DNA of 64,000 nucleotides from Paraburkholderia sprentiae WSM5005 (GCF_001865575.2 NZ_CP017562.2:868001-932000); one strand, 5' to 3'; shown: positions 1-9,154, numbered from the stretch's first letter. A program made the numbers and translations. The notes: generated from the letters alone by a model not told the origin.

Positions 1-1908
1 TTCTTCCAGCCATTGCGCGAAGCAGGGGGCACGGCCCGGCAGATGCTCGTGGCGGCGGCCGCCGTGCAATGGCGCGTGGCGCCGGCGACCTGCCACACTG
101 AGCCGGGTCATGTCGTGCACGCGGCGAGCGGGCGGCGCGTGGCCTACGGCGCGCTCGCAACGGCGGCGGCGCGTCAGCCGGTGCCGGGCCGTGACGCGCT
201 GCATCTGAAAGACGAGGGTACCTGGCGCTATATCGGCAAGTCGCTGCCGATCGTCGATCTCGACGACATCGTCCACGGCCGGGCGACGTACGGTATCGAT
301 GTCGTGTTGCCCGGAATGACGTACGCGTCGATCGAACGTTCGGCGGTCTATGGCGCGACGCTCAAGAGCGTCGATTCGACGGAAACGATGAAAGTGCCCG
401 GCGTGCTGCATGTGGTGCGCATTCCCGCTGCCCCGTTGCCAGCCGGTTTCCAGCCGCTGGGCGGCATCGCGGTGGTGGCAACCAGCACTTGGGCCGCGAT
501 GCAAGGGCGGCGGAAATTGAGGCTCGACTGGGACCTTGGGCCGAATGCATCGTATGACAGTCAGGCTTATCGCAAGGCGCTCGAGGACAGCGCGCGGCAG
601 CCGGGCAAAATCGTTCGCAACAACGGCGACACAGCGGCTGCGCTAAAGAGCGCCGCCCACCATGTCTCGGCGGACTACTACGTGCCGCACCTGGCGCATG
701 CGGCGATGGAGCCGCTCGCCGCGACCGCGTCCTATGCGAACGGTGCGGTTGAAGTATGGACCGCGACGCAGAATCCGCAGCAGGCTCGCACGACCGTGGC
801 ACAGGTGCTCGGCGTGCAGGAGCCGGCCGTGACGATCAATGTCACGTTACTGGGCGGCGGCTTCGGCCGCAAGTCCAAGCCTGACTACGTGGCCGAGGCG
901 GCATTCCTGTCACGCGAGGTCGGCGCGCCCGTGAAGCTCACATGGACTCGCGAAGACGACATGCACAACGACTATTTCCATGCGGTGTGCGCCCAGCACA
1001 TGGAAGGCGGGCTCGATGCGCAAGGCAAGACGGTTGCGTGGTTGCACCGCACTGTGTTTCCGTCCATCAGTTCGACGTTCAAGGCCGATGTCCGCTATGG
1101 GGCGGCGGGGGAATTGGGGCAGGGCGTGACCGATATGCCCTACGACGTCGCCAACGTGCGGTGTGAGAACGGCGCCGCCTCCGCACACACGCGCATCGGC
1201 TGGTATAGATCGGTGTACAACATTCCCCACGGCTTCGCGTTAGGGTCGTTCGTCGATGAGCTTGCGGCGGCCGCGCGGCAGGATCCGGTGCAGCACCTGC
1301 TCACGCTGCTCGGCACGCCGCGGCATGTCGATCTGCATGCACTAGGGGTCGATTACCCGAACTACGGCGCGTCGATCGACGAGTATCCGATCGACACCGC
1401 CCGCTATGCGGCCGTGGTTCGCGCAGTCGCCGTGAGCTCTGGATGGTCGACCGCATTGCCGGCGCGGCATGGGCGCGGGATTGCGGTACATCGCAGCTTC
1501 CTGAGCTATGTGGCCGCGGTCGCGCATGTGCAGGTGGCCGACGACGGTTCGGTGCGTGTAACACGCGTCGATCTGGCCGTCGACTGCGGGCGCATCGTCA
1601 ATCCCGATCGGGTTGTTGCACAGTTCGAGGGCGCGGTGGTGATGGCGCTCGGCAACACGTTATACAGTGAACTCACTTTCCGCAACGGTGCGTCGGAGCA
1701 ATCGAACTTCACGGACTACCAGGTCGCCCGTATCGATTCCGTTCCCGAGACACACGTGTATATCGTGCCGAGCGATGCGCCGCCTGGCGGTGTTGGCGAG
1801 CCGGGCGTGCCGCCGACTTCAGCGGCCATCTGCAATGCGATCTTCAACGCGACCGGTCACCGGATTCGTGCGTTGCCGGTGGATACGTCGGTGCTGAAAC
1901 GGACGTAG
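1..1908 (+). CDS. Xanthine dehydrogenase family molybdopterin-binding subunit (isoquinoline 1-oxidoreductase beta-like), 5' partial
   Basis: This is the C-terminal part of a large molybdenum hydroxylase subunit; the reading frame is open from base 1 and the natural start lies outside the window. The residues FQPLREAGGTARQML at the left edge match the region just before the second structural part of IorB-like proteins. Further along are the glycine-rich LLGGGFGRK motif that contacts the cofactor, GWYRSV in the middle, and GGVGEPGVPP near the C terminus, where the Glu is the usual catalytic base. Such subunits hydroxylate N-heteroaromatics or aldehydes with a small 2Fe-2S partner, which is not visible here. 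The gene ends cleanly and no partner follows. Substrate unknown. Confidence 0.85.
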   Translation, partial: FFQPLREAGGTARQMLVAAAAVQWRVAPATCHTEPGHVVHAASGRRVAYGALATAAARQPVPGRDALHLKDEGTWRYIGKSLPIVDLDDIVHGRATYGIDVVLPGMTYASIERSAVYGATLKSVDSTETMKVPGVLHVVRIPAAPLPAGFQPLGGIAVVATSTWAAMQGRRKLRLDWDLGPNASYDSQAYRKALEDSARQPGKIVRNNGDTAAALKSAAHHVSADYYVPHLAHAAMEPLAATASYANGAVEVWTATQNPQQARTTVAQVLGVQEPAVTINVTLLGGGFGRKSKPDYVAEAAFLSREVGAPVKLTWTREDDMHNDYFHAVCAQHMEGGLDAQGKTVAWLHRTVFPSISSTFKADVRYGAAGELGQGVTDMPYDVANVRCENGAASAHTRIGWYRSVYNIPHGFALGSFVDELAAAARQDPVQHLLTLLGTPRHVDLHALGVDYPNYGASIDEYPIDTARYAAVVRAVAVSSGWSTALPARHGRGIAVHRSFLSYVAAVAHVQVADDGSVRVTRVDLAVDCGRIVNPDRVVAQFEGAVVMALGNTLYSELTFRNGASEQSNFTDYQVARIDSVPETHVYIVPSDAPPGGVGEPGVPPTSAAICNAIFNATGHRIRALPVDTSVLKRT

Positions 1909-2073
1909 CGGCGAAACGCAACGGAGTTCGAGCGGCTGCCTACCGTGATAATGAAATCAGCGTTAAACGATAGAGCTGTCGCGTCAACGGAACGCTGTGC
2001 GCGGACGGCGGTGTTCAGTGCACTTCGGTGCGCGCCAGCTCTTTCGAAATCGTTCTGCGAATCCGCCGTTGGG

Positions 2074-2735
2074 TCACCTGCCGCCTGGCAATGACGCAAC
2101 GGCCGCCGGCTTGCCGTAAAGCCACCCTTGCGCAAGTTCGATGCCGCAGCTCTGCAATGCGTCATGCTGGGCTGCCGTTTCGACACCTTCAGCAAGCACC
2201 TTGCAGCCGAGCTTGCAGAGCTGTTCCGCCGACGCGCGAATAGCGGCTGCAAAGGGCGCACCCTTATCGGCATTGCGGATCACGGTAATGCACAGTTTGA
2301 CGATTTCTGGCTTCAACAGACGGACAGTATCGAGGTCTGCGAACCCGCAGCCCGTGTCGTCCAGGGCCAAACCAATGCCGATGGTACGCAGGCGTTCGAC
2401 CGCGTCTCGCAAACCTTGGGCTTCGTTGAGCGGCAAGTGCTCGGTCAGTTCGAACATGACTTCCTGCCGGCCTGCCAACGGCAGTTTTTCCGCAGCAAGC
2501 GTCAAGGCATCCGGGCCCAGATTGATGGTCAAAAACTTCCCGGGCGGCAGCTTGCCTTTGGTGCGCTCGAGAGCCAATTCGGCACACAATAATTCCATCT
2601 CCACGGCACAGCCGGCCGCAGAGCCGCATCGAACAGCACATCCGGGCGTTCGAATGGCGTCCGTCGCGGACCTCTGGAAAGGGCTACGGCCGTGATTTCC
2701 GTCATTGAAGACAACCTCGTTGTATTCCTTCTTGC
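2074..2735 (-). pseudogene. Frameshifted EAL-domain (c-di-GMP phosphodiesterase-like) gene
   Basis: Two frames together spell an EAL domain. The upstream frame (about 2735-2617) reads AVALSRGPRRTPFERPDVLF and then loses the family pattern. The downstream frame (about 2617-2074) picks it up with AVEMELLCAEL, FELTEHLPL, LALDDTGCGFADL, LAEGVET and AQGWLYGKP. The junction near 2617 fits a one-base deletion. The signature EAL reads VAL, so the metal-binding Glu is gone, and the usual DDFGTGY is DDTGCGF. The 30 or so residues expected before the EAL motif are not visible in this frame, which meets a stop at 2736-2738. The nominal long frame up to 2883 is probably not coding upstream of 2620. Read as a decayed gene. 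Confidence 0.7.
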
Positions 2736-2818
2736 TTACGCTCTTCGAATAATGCACATAGGCCTCTGAGCGACGTATCAACATACCGGCTCCTGCATGT
2801 CGCAAATCGGTCGGCAAA

Positions 2819-2834
2819 ATGACATTCGTGTCAT
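2819..2834. promoter_or_regulatory. 16-bp palindrome ATGACATTCGTGTCAT
   Basis: The arms ATGACA and TGTCAT are perfect inverted repeats around TTCG. The form TGACA-N4-TGTCA resembles boxes bound by copper-responsive OmpR-type regulators (CopR/CusR), and a regulator of that class lies at 21875-22546. It sits upstream of the decayed EAL gene and about 110 bp upstream of the small ORF at 2946, so it may be left over from a lost promoter. Function inferred from form only. Confidence 0.35.
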
Positions 2835-2945
2835 CCAGACCCGCAGCGCGATTTTCCGCGCTTACCAGCGGCAGCGTATTCAATGGGTGACCTGCGAAAA
2901 ATCGGAAGACGTGCTAACGTCTGCGTCTTCAATAAAGGAAAGATC

Positions 2946-3125
2946 ATGAACGTTACGCAAACCGCCGCAAGCGTGGCCATGCAAGTGATGCAGCAGTCCT
3001 CGCAGGGCGTTGCCGCGCATACGCCGCAAAGCGGCGCCCTGGCTCTCGTCGAAGCGGAAGCTGCGAGCGCGCCGCCTGTCAGTGCAAACGGCATGGTCGG
3101 AAGCATCATCAATACTTTTGCGTGA
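2946..3125 (+). CDS. Small YjfB-like putative motility protein (59 aa)
   Basis: A 59-residue protein starting MNVTQTAASVAMQVMQQSSQ and ending GSIINTFA. The ATG at 2946 is chosen because AAAGGA sits a few bases before it. The length, the Gln/Ala/Ser-rich N-terminal helix and the ending NTFA resemble the YjfB-type putative motility proteins common in Burkholderiales, but the middle is not diagnostic. There is no signal peptide or membrane segment. It stands alone between two decayed genes, so it could itself be a survivor of a reduced locus. Function of this family is not established. Confidence 0.5.
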   Translation: MNVTQTAASVAMQVMQQSSQGVAAHTPQSGALALVEAEAASAPPVSANGMVGSIINTFA

Positions 3126-3145
3126 ACGCAGAGCTGCGTAGCGCC

Positions 3146-3484
3146 TTACTGCGTAGCGCCGACCTGGCGCAGCGCATCGGCTGCGGCGGTATTGTGTTGC
3201 GAGATGGCCATTTGCAGCGCGGTGCCGCCGCGTGCGTCGACATGATTGACGTTCGCTCCGTGCGCGACCAGCACCGAGAGCATATCGAGCCGGCCGAACA
3301 GCGCAGCAAACGATAGCGCCGTTTCCCCTGCGTTGTTGGTTTGATCGATGGGACAGTGCGCCCCGAGCAATATTTCAGACGACCCTGCAGCATCCGGTCC
3401 TCGGAGGGCTCGATGCCCGGCACGGACTCTCTCTCTGTTTAATTTGGGCCAGTCGCCATTAACACGCTCGATGCAATTTCCGCA
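3146..3484 (-). pseudogene. Ankyrin-repeat protein fragment (C-terminal end)
   Basis: The frame encodes about two ankyrin repeats: GETALSFAALFGRLDMLSVL, then VAHGANVNHVDARGGTALQM and a final helix ending in ADALRQVGATQ. The frame stays open upstream to 3484, right behind the stop codon of the exporter gene, but has no ATG or ribosome binding site; only a TTG at 3370 could serve. Text just before the repeats (GPDAAGSSEILLGAHCP) still looks ankyrin-like, so the gene was probably truncated at its 5' end when the exporter gene came to lie there. Confidence 0.6.
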
Positions 3485-4897
3485 CTACCGCGATGCGGCT
3501 CCCGTATGGCCGCTAACCTCGCAGCCGGCGTCCGGTTCGAGGCCGATAAAGTACAGCACGGAGATCAGCACCAGCACCGCGACAAGCAGAAACGCGACCC
3601 GGAAATCAGCAAGCGACAACTGCGCGTGGCCGCCATGTATCAGGACTGCAGCATGCAGCGCGATCGCACCGAATGCGATGCCGAGACCGATGGTCATCTG
3701 CTGGACCATGCTGAAAAACGTGCTCGCCGAACTCATCCGCGCCGGCGGCACGTCCGCGAATGCGAGCGTGTTGATGCTGGTGAACTGCATCGATCGGCAT
3801 AGCCCGCCGACCAGCAGCACCAGCATGATCAGCGCGCGCGGCGTGTCCGGCGAGAGCAGGGCGCACAGCGCGATGGTGGCGGCAGTGAGCAGGCCATTGA
3901 CGATCATTACCTTGCGAAAACCAAAGCGCTTGAGGATGGGCGTGGTGACGGTCTTCATGGCCAGATTGCCGGCCGCGTAAGCGAGCACCAGCAAACCGGC
4001 GGCGAACGCATTCAGCCCGAAACCGAGCTGGAAGAACAGCGGCAACAGGAAGGGCGAAACGCTGACCGAGACCACATACAACGAACCGCCATCGAGGGTT
4101 GCGCGAAAGGTCGGGATTCGCCACGGCGCAAGGTCGATCAGCGGGTGTTCGGCACGCCGGAAATGCCGTATCGCGAAGGCAGCGGCGAGCACGCCAGCGG
4201 TCAGCGCCGCGGCCGCGATGTGCCAGTCGCCATGCAGTTGCCCGACGAGTTCCATGCCGTACATGAGGCAGGTGAGCGCGACTCCGCTAAGCACGAATCC
4301 GGGCACATCGAACGGACGACGGCTGGATTCGCGGTGGTTCGGAATGAACGTGGCGGTCAGCGCCAGGCCCAGCAGGCCGATCGGTACGTTCAGCAGAAAG
4401 ATCCAGCGCCAGCTGAAATAGGTCGAGATAAAGCCGCCCAACGCTGGACCCAACACCGGTGCCGCCAATCCCGGCCAGGTAATGTAGGCGATCGAGCGCA
4501 TCAGGTAACGCTTCTCCGTGCTGCGAAGCACTGCCAGCCGGCCGACCGGCACCATCATTGCACCGCCGAGTCCCTGCAGGATCCGCGCGGCCGTGAATTC
4601 GACGAGACCGTTGCTGAGCCCGCAAAGTATCGACGCGCCGGTGAACACGACGATGGCGCTACCGAACACGGAGCGTTGCCCAAAGCGATCCGCCACCCAG
4701 CCGCTGATGGGGATGAAAACCGCGAGCGCGAGCAGATAGGCGGTCATGCCGATGCTCAGCCTCACGGGCGTGACGCCGAACGTGGCGGCCATGTGGGGCA
4801 GCGCTGTCGCAATCACCGTAGCGTCGAGGTTCTCCATGAAATACGCACTGGCGACGATCAACGCGATGATGACCGATTGACGGCTTGACAAAGACAT
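3485..4897 (-). CDS. MFS transporter, DHA2 (EmrB/QacA) drug-exporter type
   Basis: A 470-residue inner-membrane protein with about 14 hydrophobic segments. Motif A of the family is seen as GWVADRFGQRSVFG between segments 2 and 3. The N terminus carries the DHA2-like ENLDATVIATALPHMAATF, and segment 5 carries a motif C-like GPALGGFIS. The ATG at 4897 (protein MSLSSRQS) is chosen over an in-frame codon 63 bases upstream because the family starts just before the first membrane helix. It is transcribed away from the molybdenum hydroxylase operon, and the intergenic region carries two operator-like sequences also linked to the TetR gene at 13578. Likely exports a substrate or product of that pathway, or a toxic compound; the ligand cannot be read from sequence. 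Confidence 0.85.
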   Translation of the reverse strand: MSLSSRQSVIIALIVASAYFMENLDATVIATALPHMAATFGVTPVRLSIGMTAYLLALAVFIPISGWVADRFGQRSVFGSAIVVFTGASILCGLSNGLVEFTAARILQGLGGAMMVPVGRLAVLRSTEKRYLMRSIAYITWPGLAAPVLGPALGGFISTYFSWRWIFLLNVPIGLLGLALTATFIPNHRESSRRPFDVPGFVLSGVALTCLMYGMELVGQLHGDWHIAAAALTAGVLAAAFAIRHFRRAEHPLIDLAPWRIPTFRATLDGGSLYVVSVSVSPFLLPLFFQLGFGLNAFAAGLLVLAYAAGNLAMKTVTTPILKRFGFRKVMIVNGLLTAATIALCALLSPDTPRALIMLVLLVGGLCRSMQFTSINTLAFADVPPARMSSASTFFSMVQQMTIGLGIAFGAIALHAAVLIHGGHAQLSLADFRVAFLLVAVLVLISVLYFIGLEPDAGCEVSGHTGAASR

Positions 4898-5064
4898 GAG
4901 CGGAGAACCGAAACGGGTTGAGTGAAAGACCCGCAAACGCCCTGGTGCGGGGAGTGCCAATGCCGACAGTCATGGATGAGGCACTCGCTTCGCGATGGCA
5001 CTGAGATAGTGCATGGCTAAAACCGGGAGCATGGCGACACCGGTTCATGCCGGCGGACGATGTA

Positions 5065-5098
5065 CTCTATCAAATCATAACTCGTCATGTGAAGACAT
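5065..5098. promoter_or_regulatory. Operator-like element shared with the tetR promoter
   Basis: The stretch TATCAAATCATAACTCGTCA followed by TGTGAAGACAT matches, with few mismatches over about 30 bp, the sequence at 13516-13549 in front of the TetR gene. It contains the half-site TCGTCA and an imperfect dyad GTC-N7-GAC. It lies about 170 bp from the exporter start and is probably part of the exporter control region. Confidence 0.5.
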
Positions 5099-5188
5099 AT
5101 TTTTAAAACCAACAAACATCATAGTGGCACCAATGACGCACGGACTGCACCACGAACCGACGAACGATCATCTCGATTCGAAATGTAG

Positions 5189-5202
5189 TCGTCAATTGAC
5201 GA
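5189..5202. promoter_or_regulatory. Perfect palindrome TCGTCAATTGACGA, probable TetR operator
   Basis: A perfect 14-bp palindrome that overlaps the -35 box of the promoter read at 5196-5224. A repressor bound here would block polymerase. Related dyads with the same TCGTC half-site lie next to the TetR gene at 13533 and 14343. Confidence 0.6.
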
Positions 5203-5224
5203 TTTAGTTTATCGGCGATATCCT
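5196..5224 (+). promoter_or_regulatory. Probable sigma-70 promoter of the CoxMSL operon
   Basis: TTGACG (5196-5201), a 17-base spacer and TATCCT (5219-5224), oriented towards the CoxM gene. The -35 box lies inside the palindrome at 5189-5202. The predicted untranslated leader is about 195 bases. Confidence 0.5.
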
Positions 5225-5424
5225 CGTTTCCGAAGCGATGGCTGAAGCGGTAGCTATCCCACGGAGTGAACAGCGCCGCGCACGCGGCTGGAGCGACTCA
5301 TGAGCAGCGTCAAGCGAATCGGGAATGGCCGTCGTCGATTGCCTCGGTTATCGGCGGGCGGCGGCTGTCGCGGCTTGCTTGTCTTCGCCCTGGGTCGCAG
5401 CCTGAGTGCGCAGGTGCAACGCGC

Positions 5425-6297
5425 ATGAAACCCACCGCATTTTCGTATCACCGGCCGAGCACGCTCGACGACGCGCTGTCGCTTCTTGCTCTTCACGGTT
5501 TTGACGCCAAGCTGATCGCCGGAGGACAAAGCCTCGCGCCGATGATGAATATGCGCTTCGCGCAACCGGCGCATCTGGTCGATCTGAATGCGCTGCCTCA
5601 ACTCAAGGGCATCACGCTCGAACCCGATACGCTAGCGATCGGTGCAATGACGCGCCATCACGAGCTCGCCACCAGCAGCACAGTGCGCGCTGCTTGCCCG
5701 CTACTGGCTGAAGCGGCGGCGACGATTGGACATTACGCGATCCGACAGCGCGGGACGCTCGGCGGCAGTCTCGCGCAGGCGGACCCCGCGGCGCAATTGC
5801 CGCTCATCGCGAGCGCGCTAGGCGCACGCATCGAGATTGTCGGGCCGGCCGGCAGCCGGCAGGTGTCGGCGGCACAGTTTTTGATCGCGGTGATGACCAC
5901 CGATCTGGCGGTCGACGAAATCATTCGCACGGTGCGCTTTCCGACGGCGTTGCCCGGTGAGCGGTATGCCTTCGAAGCATTTAGCCGACGGCACGGCGAT
6001 TTCGCGATCGCGGCTTGCGCTGTCACCGCGGTGCTCGCGGGCGACAGGTTCGCGTCGTTGCGGATCGGCGTAGGCGGTGTGGCAGACGTGCCGCTGGTGC
6101 TTGACGGCCTCGCTGCGGGTTTCGTCGGCGAAACGGCCGATACGCCGAGCGTCGGCAGGATTGCCCAAGCAGTCGCAGACGCCGTCGAGGTGCACGATCA
6201 GCCAGGCATCAGCGCCGCGTATCGGCGCGATCTCGTCAAGGCGCTCATCGCGCGAGCATTGCAGCGGATAACCGCTGGCGTTACGCAACCCGATTAG
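5425..6297 (+). CDS. FAD-binding subunit of CoxM/xanthine dehydrogenase medium-subunit type
   Basis: A 290-residue flavoprotein subunit that passes electrons from the 2Fe-2S subunit to an acceptor. It has the FAD-binding motifs AGGQSLAPMMNMR near residue 35 and a TIGHYAIRQRGTLGGSLAQADP stretch near residue 100, both typical of the family (CoxM type; the second quoted here in parts: TIGHYAIRQRGT and GGSLAQADP). The length is normal. The start at 5425 (MKPTAFSYHRPS) is chosen because the family begins directly with this segment; the open frame upstream has no homology. It is the first gene of the operon: the CoxS-type gene follows after 7 bases. Confidence 0.9.
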   Translation: MKPTAFSYHRPSTLDDALSLLALHGFDAKLIAGGQSLAPMMNMRFAQPAHLVDLNALPQLKGITLEPDTLAIGAMTRHHELATSSTVRAACPLLAEAAATIGHYAIRQRGTLGGSLAQADPAAQLPLIASALGARIEIVGPAGSRQVSAAQFLIAVMTTDLAVDEIIRTVRFPTALPGERYAFEAFSRRHGDFAIAACAVTAVLAGDRFASLRIGVGGVADVPLVLDGLAAGFVGETADTPSVGRIAQAVADAVEVHDQPGISAAYRRDLVKALIARALQRITAGVTQPD

Positions 6298-6304
6298 GCC
6301 GTTC

Positions 6305-6793
6305 ATGGAAAAGACAGCAATTTATCTGAGTGTGAACGGCGCGCGCCATGAAGTGCATTGCGAGCCTCGCAAGCTATTGTCCGATGTGCTGCGCGAAGAT
6401 TGCCGGCTGACGGGCACGCATGTCGGATGCGAGCACGGTGTGTGCGGCGCATGCACCGTGTTGATCGATGGCCGCCCGGCACGCTCATGTCTGGCTTACG
6501 CCGTGCAAATGGATGAAGCGCAGATCACGACCATCGAGTCGGTCGCGCAAGACGGTCGTCTGTCGCCGCTCCAGCAGGCGCTGCATGAGTGCCACGGTCT
6601 GCAGTGCGGCTTCTGCACGCCCGGCATCGTCATGACATTTGAAGCGTACCTGCGCGAGAACCCGTGGCCATCCGAGGCCCAGGTGCGCGAGGTGCTGTCG
6701 GGCAATCTGTGCCGCTGTACCGGATATCAGAACATCGTGCGGGCGATCCTGCTCGCGGCCGAGCGGATGCGCGTGGAGACGGTCGATGTCTGA
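6305..6793 (+). CDS. 2Fe-2S subunit of molybdenum hydroxylase (CoxS type)
   Basis: A 162-residue iron-sulfur subunit with two 2Fe-2S clusters. The plant-ferredoxin cluster ligands are seen in [15 protein letters not shown] and the following ARSC. The second cluster ligands are in CGFCTPG and NLCRCTGYQ. Length is as expected. It carries electrons from the molybdenum centre of the large subunit (next gene) to FAD in the medium subunit (previous gene). Its last codons overlap the start of the large subunit by eight bases, which suggests translational coupling. Confidence 0.93.
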   Translation: MEKTAIYLSVNGARHEVHCEPRKLLSDVLREDCRLTGTHVGCEHGVCGACTVLIDGRPARSCLAYAVQMDEAQITTIESVAQDGRLSPLQQALHECHGLQCGFCTPGIVMTFEAYLRENPWPSEAQVREVLSGNLCRCTGYQNIVRAILLAAERMRVETVDV

Positions 6794-9140
6794 GCAGACG
6801 TTTCGTTACCTCAACAAAGCGACGCCTCGCACTGAAGACTATCGGCTGCTGACAGGCTATGGACGGTATCTCGACGACATCGAGATACCCGGTGCCCTTC
6901 ACGTGTGCTTTGTTCGCTCGCCGCACGCGCATGCGCGGATCGTCTCCATCGATATTCACGGCGCCGCCGCGATGCCCGGCGTCGTGTCCGTCATCACGGG
7001 CGTGGAGCTCGCGCAGTGGACGACGCCGTTCCGTGTCGCACCACCCGTCGAAGGACTGAAGCCCGTCGAATTTGCGACGATGCCAGTGGACACAGTGCGT
7101 TTTCAGGGCGATCTGGTGGCTTGCGTCGTCGCGACGGATCGATACCTCGCTGAAGACGCCGCCGAGCAGGTGCTCGTCGAGTTCGAACCGCTGCCCGTGG
7201 TGACAGACATGTGGCAGGCGCTGGACCCCAACGCCGCGCAAGTCGACCCGGCCGTGCCAGGCAACCTGGTCTCGCACCAGACCTACGTGCATGGCGATCC
7301 TGAGCGCGCCAACAGCCGGGCCTTCCGGATAGTCGAAGCGACCTTCCAGCAGCAGCGCCAGACCCATGTGCCGATCGAAACCCGCGGCTGCGCAGCGGTC
7401 TGGGACGCCGGACGGGACCACTTGACGTTCCATATCGGAACGCAGGTGCCCCATCCTTTGCGCACTCAACTGGCGCAGCGCCTCAAGCTCGACGAGTCCC
7501 AGGTGACCGTGATTTCGCCCGATGTGGGCGGAGCGTTCGGACAGAAAATCGCCTTGTACCGCGAAGAGTTGACCGTTGCTGCGCTGGCTCGCCATTTGAA
7601 GCGGCCCGTGCGCTGGCGTGAGGATCGCCTCGAGAACCTGACGGCCGCCGCCAATTCGCGTGAGGACTTCTGCCGCACCCGCGCGGCGGTCGATGAGCGC
7701 GGCACGCTGCTCGCTCTCCAACTCGAACTGCGCGAAGACTTTGGCGCCTATTGCTTCTTTCCTGCCAACTATCTGGCGCGCGTCGTTGCGATGATCCTGA
7801 GCGGACCGTACCGGCTGCAGGACTATGCGTTCGATGTGAAGGTCGTGCTCAGCCATAAATGTGGCAATGCACCGATGCGCGCGCCGATGTCCATCACCAG
7901 CTGGGTGATGGACGGCACGCTGGATGCAATCGCGCGGGAACTGGCGCTCGACCCGGTCGAGGTACGCCGTCGCAACCTGCTGAGTCCGGCGGAACTGCCG
8001 TACCGCACTGCTACGGGAGAATGTCTGGACGACATCACGCCGACCCAGACGTTCGAGGCCTTGCTGTCGGCGCTCGACTACGCGGGCTTTCGCGAGCGCC
8101 AGCAGGCGGCGCGCGCAGCTGGCCATTACCTGGGGCTTGGCCTGTGCAACGTGGTGGAACCGACCACGTATGGTTCGCGCTTTTATAAGGCCGCGGGCAT
8201 TCCCGGTTCGGGGCACGAGGCAAGCTGGATCCGTATCGAACCAGGCGGTGTCGTGAACGCGTCGGTCGGTCTCGGGCCCAGCGGCCAGGGCTACGAAAGC
8301 GCGATGGCCAATGCGGTGGCGGAGGGCTTGGGCGTGCCGCCGTCGAGCGTGCGCATTCATATGGGCCACACCGATATCGCACCATACGGTATGGGCAGTC
8401 GCGGCGCCCGCAGCGGCACGGCAGGCGGCGGCGCGCTTTACCTGTGCGCACTCGACGCACGCCGCAAGGTGCTCGCGATCGCCGCCGGTTGCCTTGATTT
8501 GCCTGACGGGCAGTCGCTGCGCCTGATCGACGCGAGAATCGAGCGTCGTCGCGCGGATGAGTGGATCGACACAGGTTTGACGCTCGCCGACGTGGCCCGC
8601 CGTGCGTACCTGGATCCCACCGCGTTGCCGCAAGGTTTGACGCCGGGCCTCGAATTTCACCTGACTTACGACCCTCCGGCCATGACCTATTCGAATGCGG
8701 CTCATGGATGCGAGATCGAGGTGGACGTCTTGACCGGCGCAATCCGCATCGCGCGTTACGTCATCGCGGAAGACTGCGGCACGCTGCTCAATCCCACCGT
8801 GGTGGAAGGGCAGCAGCACGGCGCCGTGGCGATGGGACTGTCGGGCGCGCTGTTCGAGCATATGCGATACGACGACTCAGGACAGAACGTGACCGGCTCT
8901 CTCGCCGACTACCTGATCGCCACTTCGACTGAACTGCCCAACCTCGAGATCATCCCGCTGCATACGCCTGGCAAGTCGACGGCGGCCGGCATCAAGGGGA
9001 TGGCCGAAGGCGGGGTGATGGGAGCGATCGGCGCATTGACCAACGCGGTCAACGACGCGCTGGCGCCATTTGGCGTCGTTGCCGACCGTCATCCACTGAC
9101 TCCCATGCTATTGCGCGACTTGCTGCGCGACAAACTCTGA
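6786..9140 (+). CDS. Molybdenum-binding large subunit (CoxL/xanthine dehydrogenase family) with atypical active-site loop
   Basis: A 784-residue large subunit that should bind molybdopterin cytosine dinucleotide. Seen are the glycine-rich SPDVGGAFGQKI, the loop GNAPMRAPMS, GPSGQGYES, and the C-terminal AEGGVMGAIGALTNAVNDAL, whose Glu corresponds to the catalytic base. True CO dehydrogenases of form I carry AYxCSFR at the active-site loop and form II-like enzymes carry AYRGAGR. Here it reads NAPMRAPMS, so CO oxidation is not supported, though one Arg is kept. The start at 6786 (MSEQTF) overlaps the CoxS stop. Substrate unknown; likely an aldehyde or N-heteroaromatic compound given the family and the exporter next door. 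Confidence 0.9.
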   Translation: MSEQTFRYLNKATPRTEDYRLLTGYGRYLDDIEIPGALHVCFVRSPHAHARIVSIDIHGAAAMPGVVSVITGVELAQWTTPFRVAPPVEGLKPVEFATMPVDTVRFQGDLVACVVATDRYLAEDAAEQVLVEFEPLPVVTDMWQALDPNAAQVDPAVPGNLVSHQTYVHGDPERANSRAFRIVEATFQQQRQTHVPIETRGCAAVWDAGRDHLTFHIGTQVPHPLRTQLAQRLKLDESQVTVISPDVGGAFGQKIALYREELTVAALARHLKRPVRWREDRLENLTAAANSREDFCRTRAAVDERGTLLALQLELREDFGAYCFFPANYLARVVAMILSGPYRLQDYAFDVKVVLSHKCGNAPMRAPMSITSWVMDGTLDAIARELALDPVEVRRRNLLSPAELPYRTATGECLDDITPTQTFEALLSALDYAGFRERQQAARAAGHYLGLGLCNVVEPTTYGSRFYKAAGIPGSGHEASWIRIEPGGVVNASVGLGPSGQGYESAMANAVAEGLGVPPSSVRIHMGHTDIAPYGMGSRGARSGTAGGGALYLCALDARRKVLAIAAGCLDLPDGQSLRLIDARIERRRADEWIDTGLTLADVARRAYLDPTALPQGLTPGLEFHLTYDPPAMTYSNAAHGCEIEVDVLTGAIRIARYVIAEDCGTLLNPTVVEGQQHGAVAMGLSGALFEHMRYDDSGQNVTGSLADYLIATSTELPNLEIIPLHTPGKSTAAGIKGMAEGGVMGAIGALTNAVNDALAPFGVVADRHPLTPMLLRDLLRDKL

Positions 9141-9154
9141 ACGGACCAATCATC

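Larger units (their letters stand above)
4898..5424. other. Divergent intergenic region between exporter and CoxM gene
   Basis: A 527-bp region without a convincing gene. Its centre (about 5060-5225) is AT-rich compared with the surroundings and holds two operator-like sequences and one promoter, listed separately. The remaining part up to 5424 is GC-rich and reads open in the CoxM frame, but no family homology is visible before the ATG at 5425. Confidence 0.6.

Noticed and set aside
6630..8861. Long minus-strand open frame (about 740 codons)
   Set aside because: Antisense to the CoxL-type gene; no motif, biased composition.
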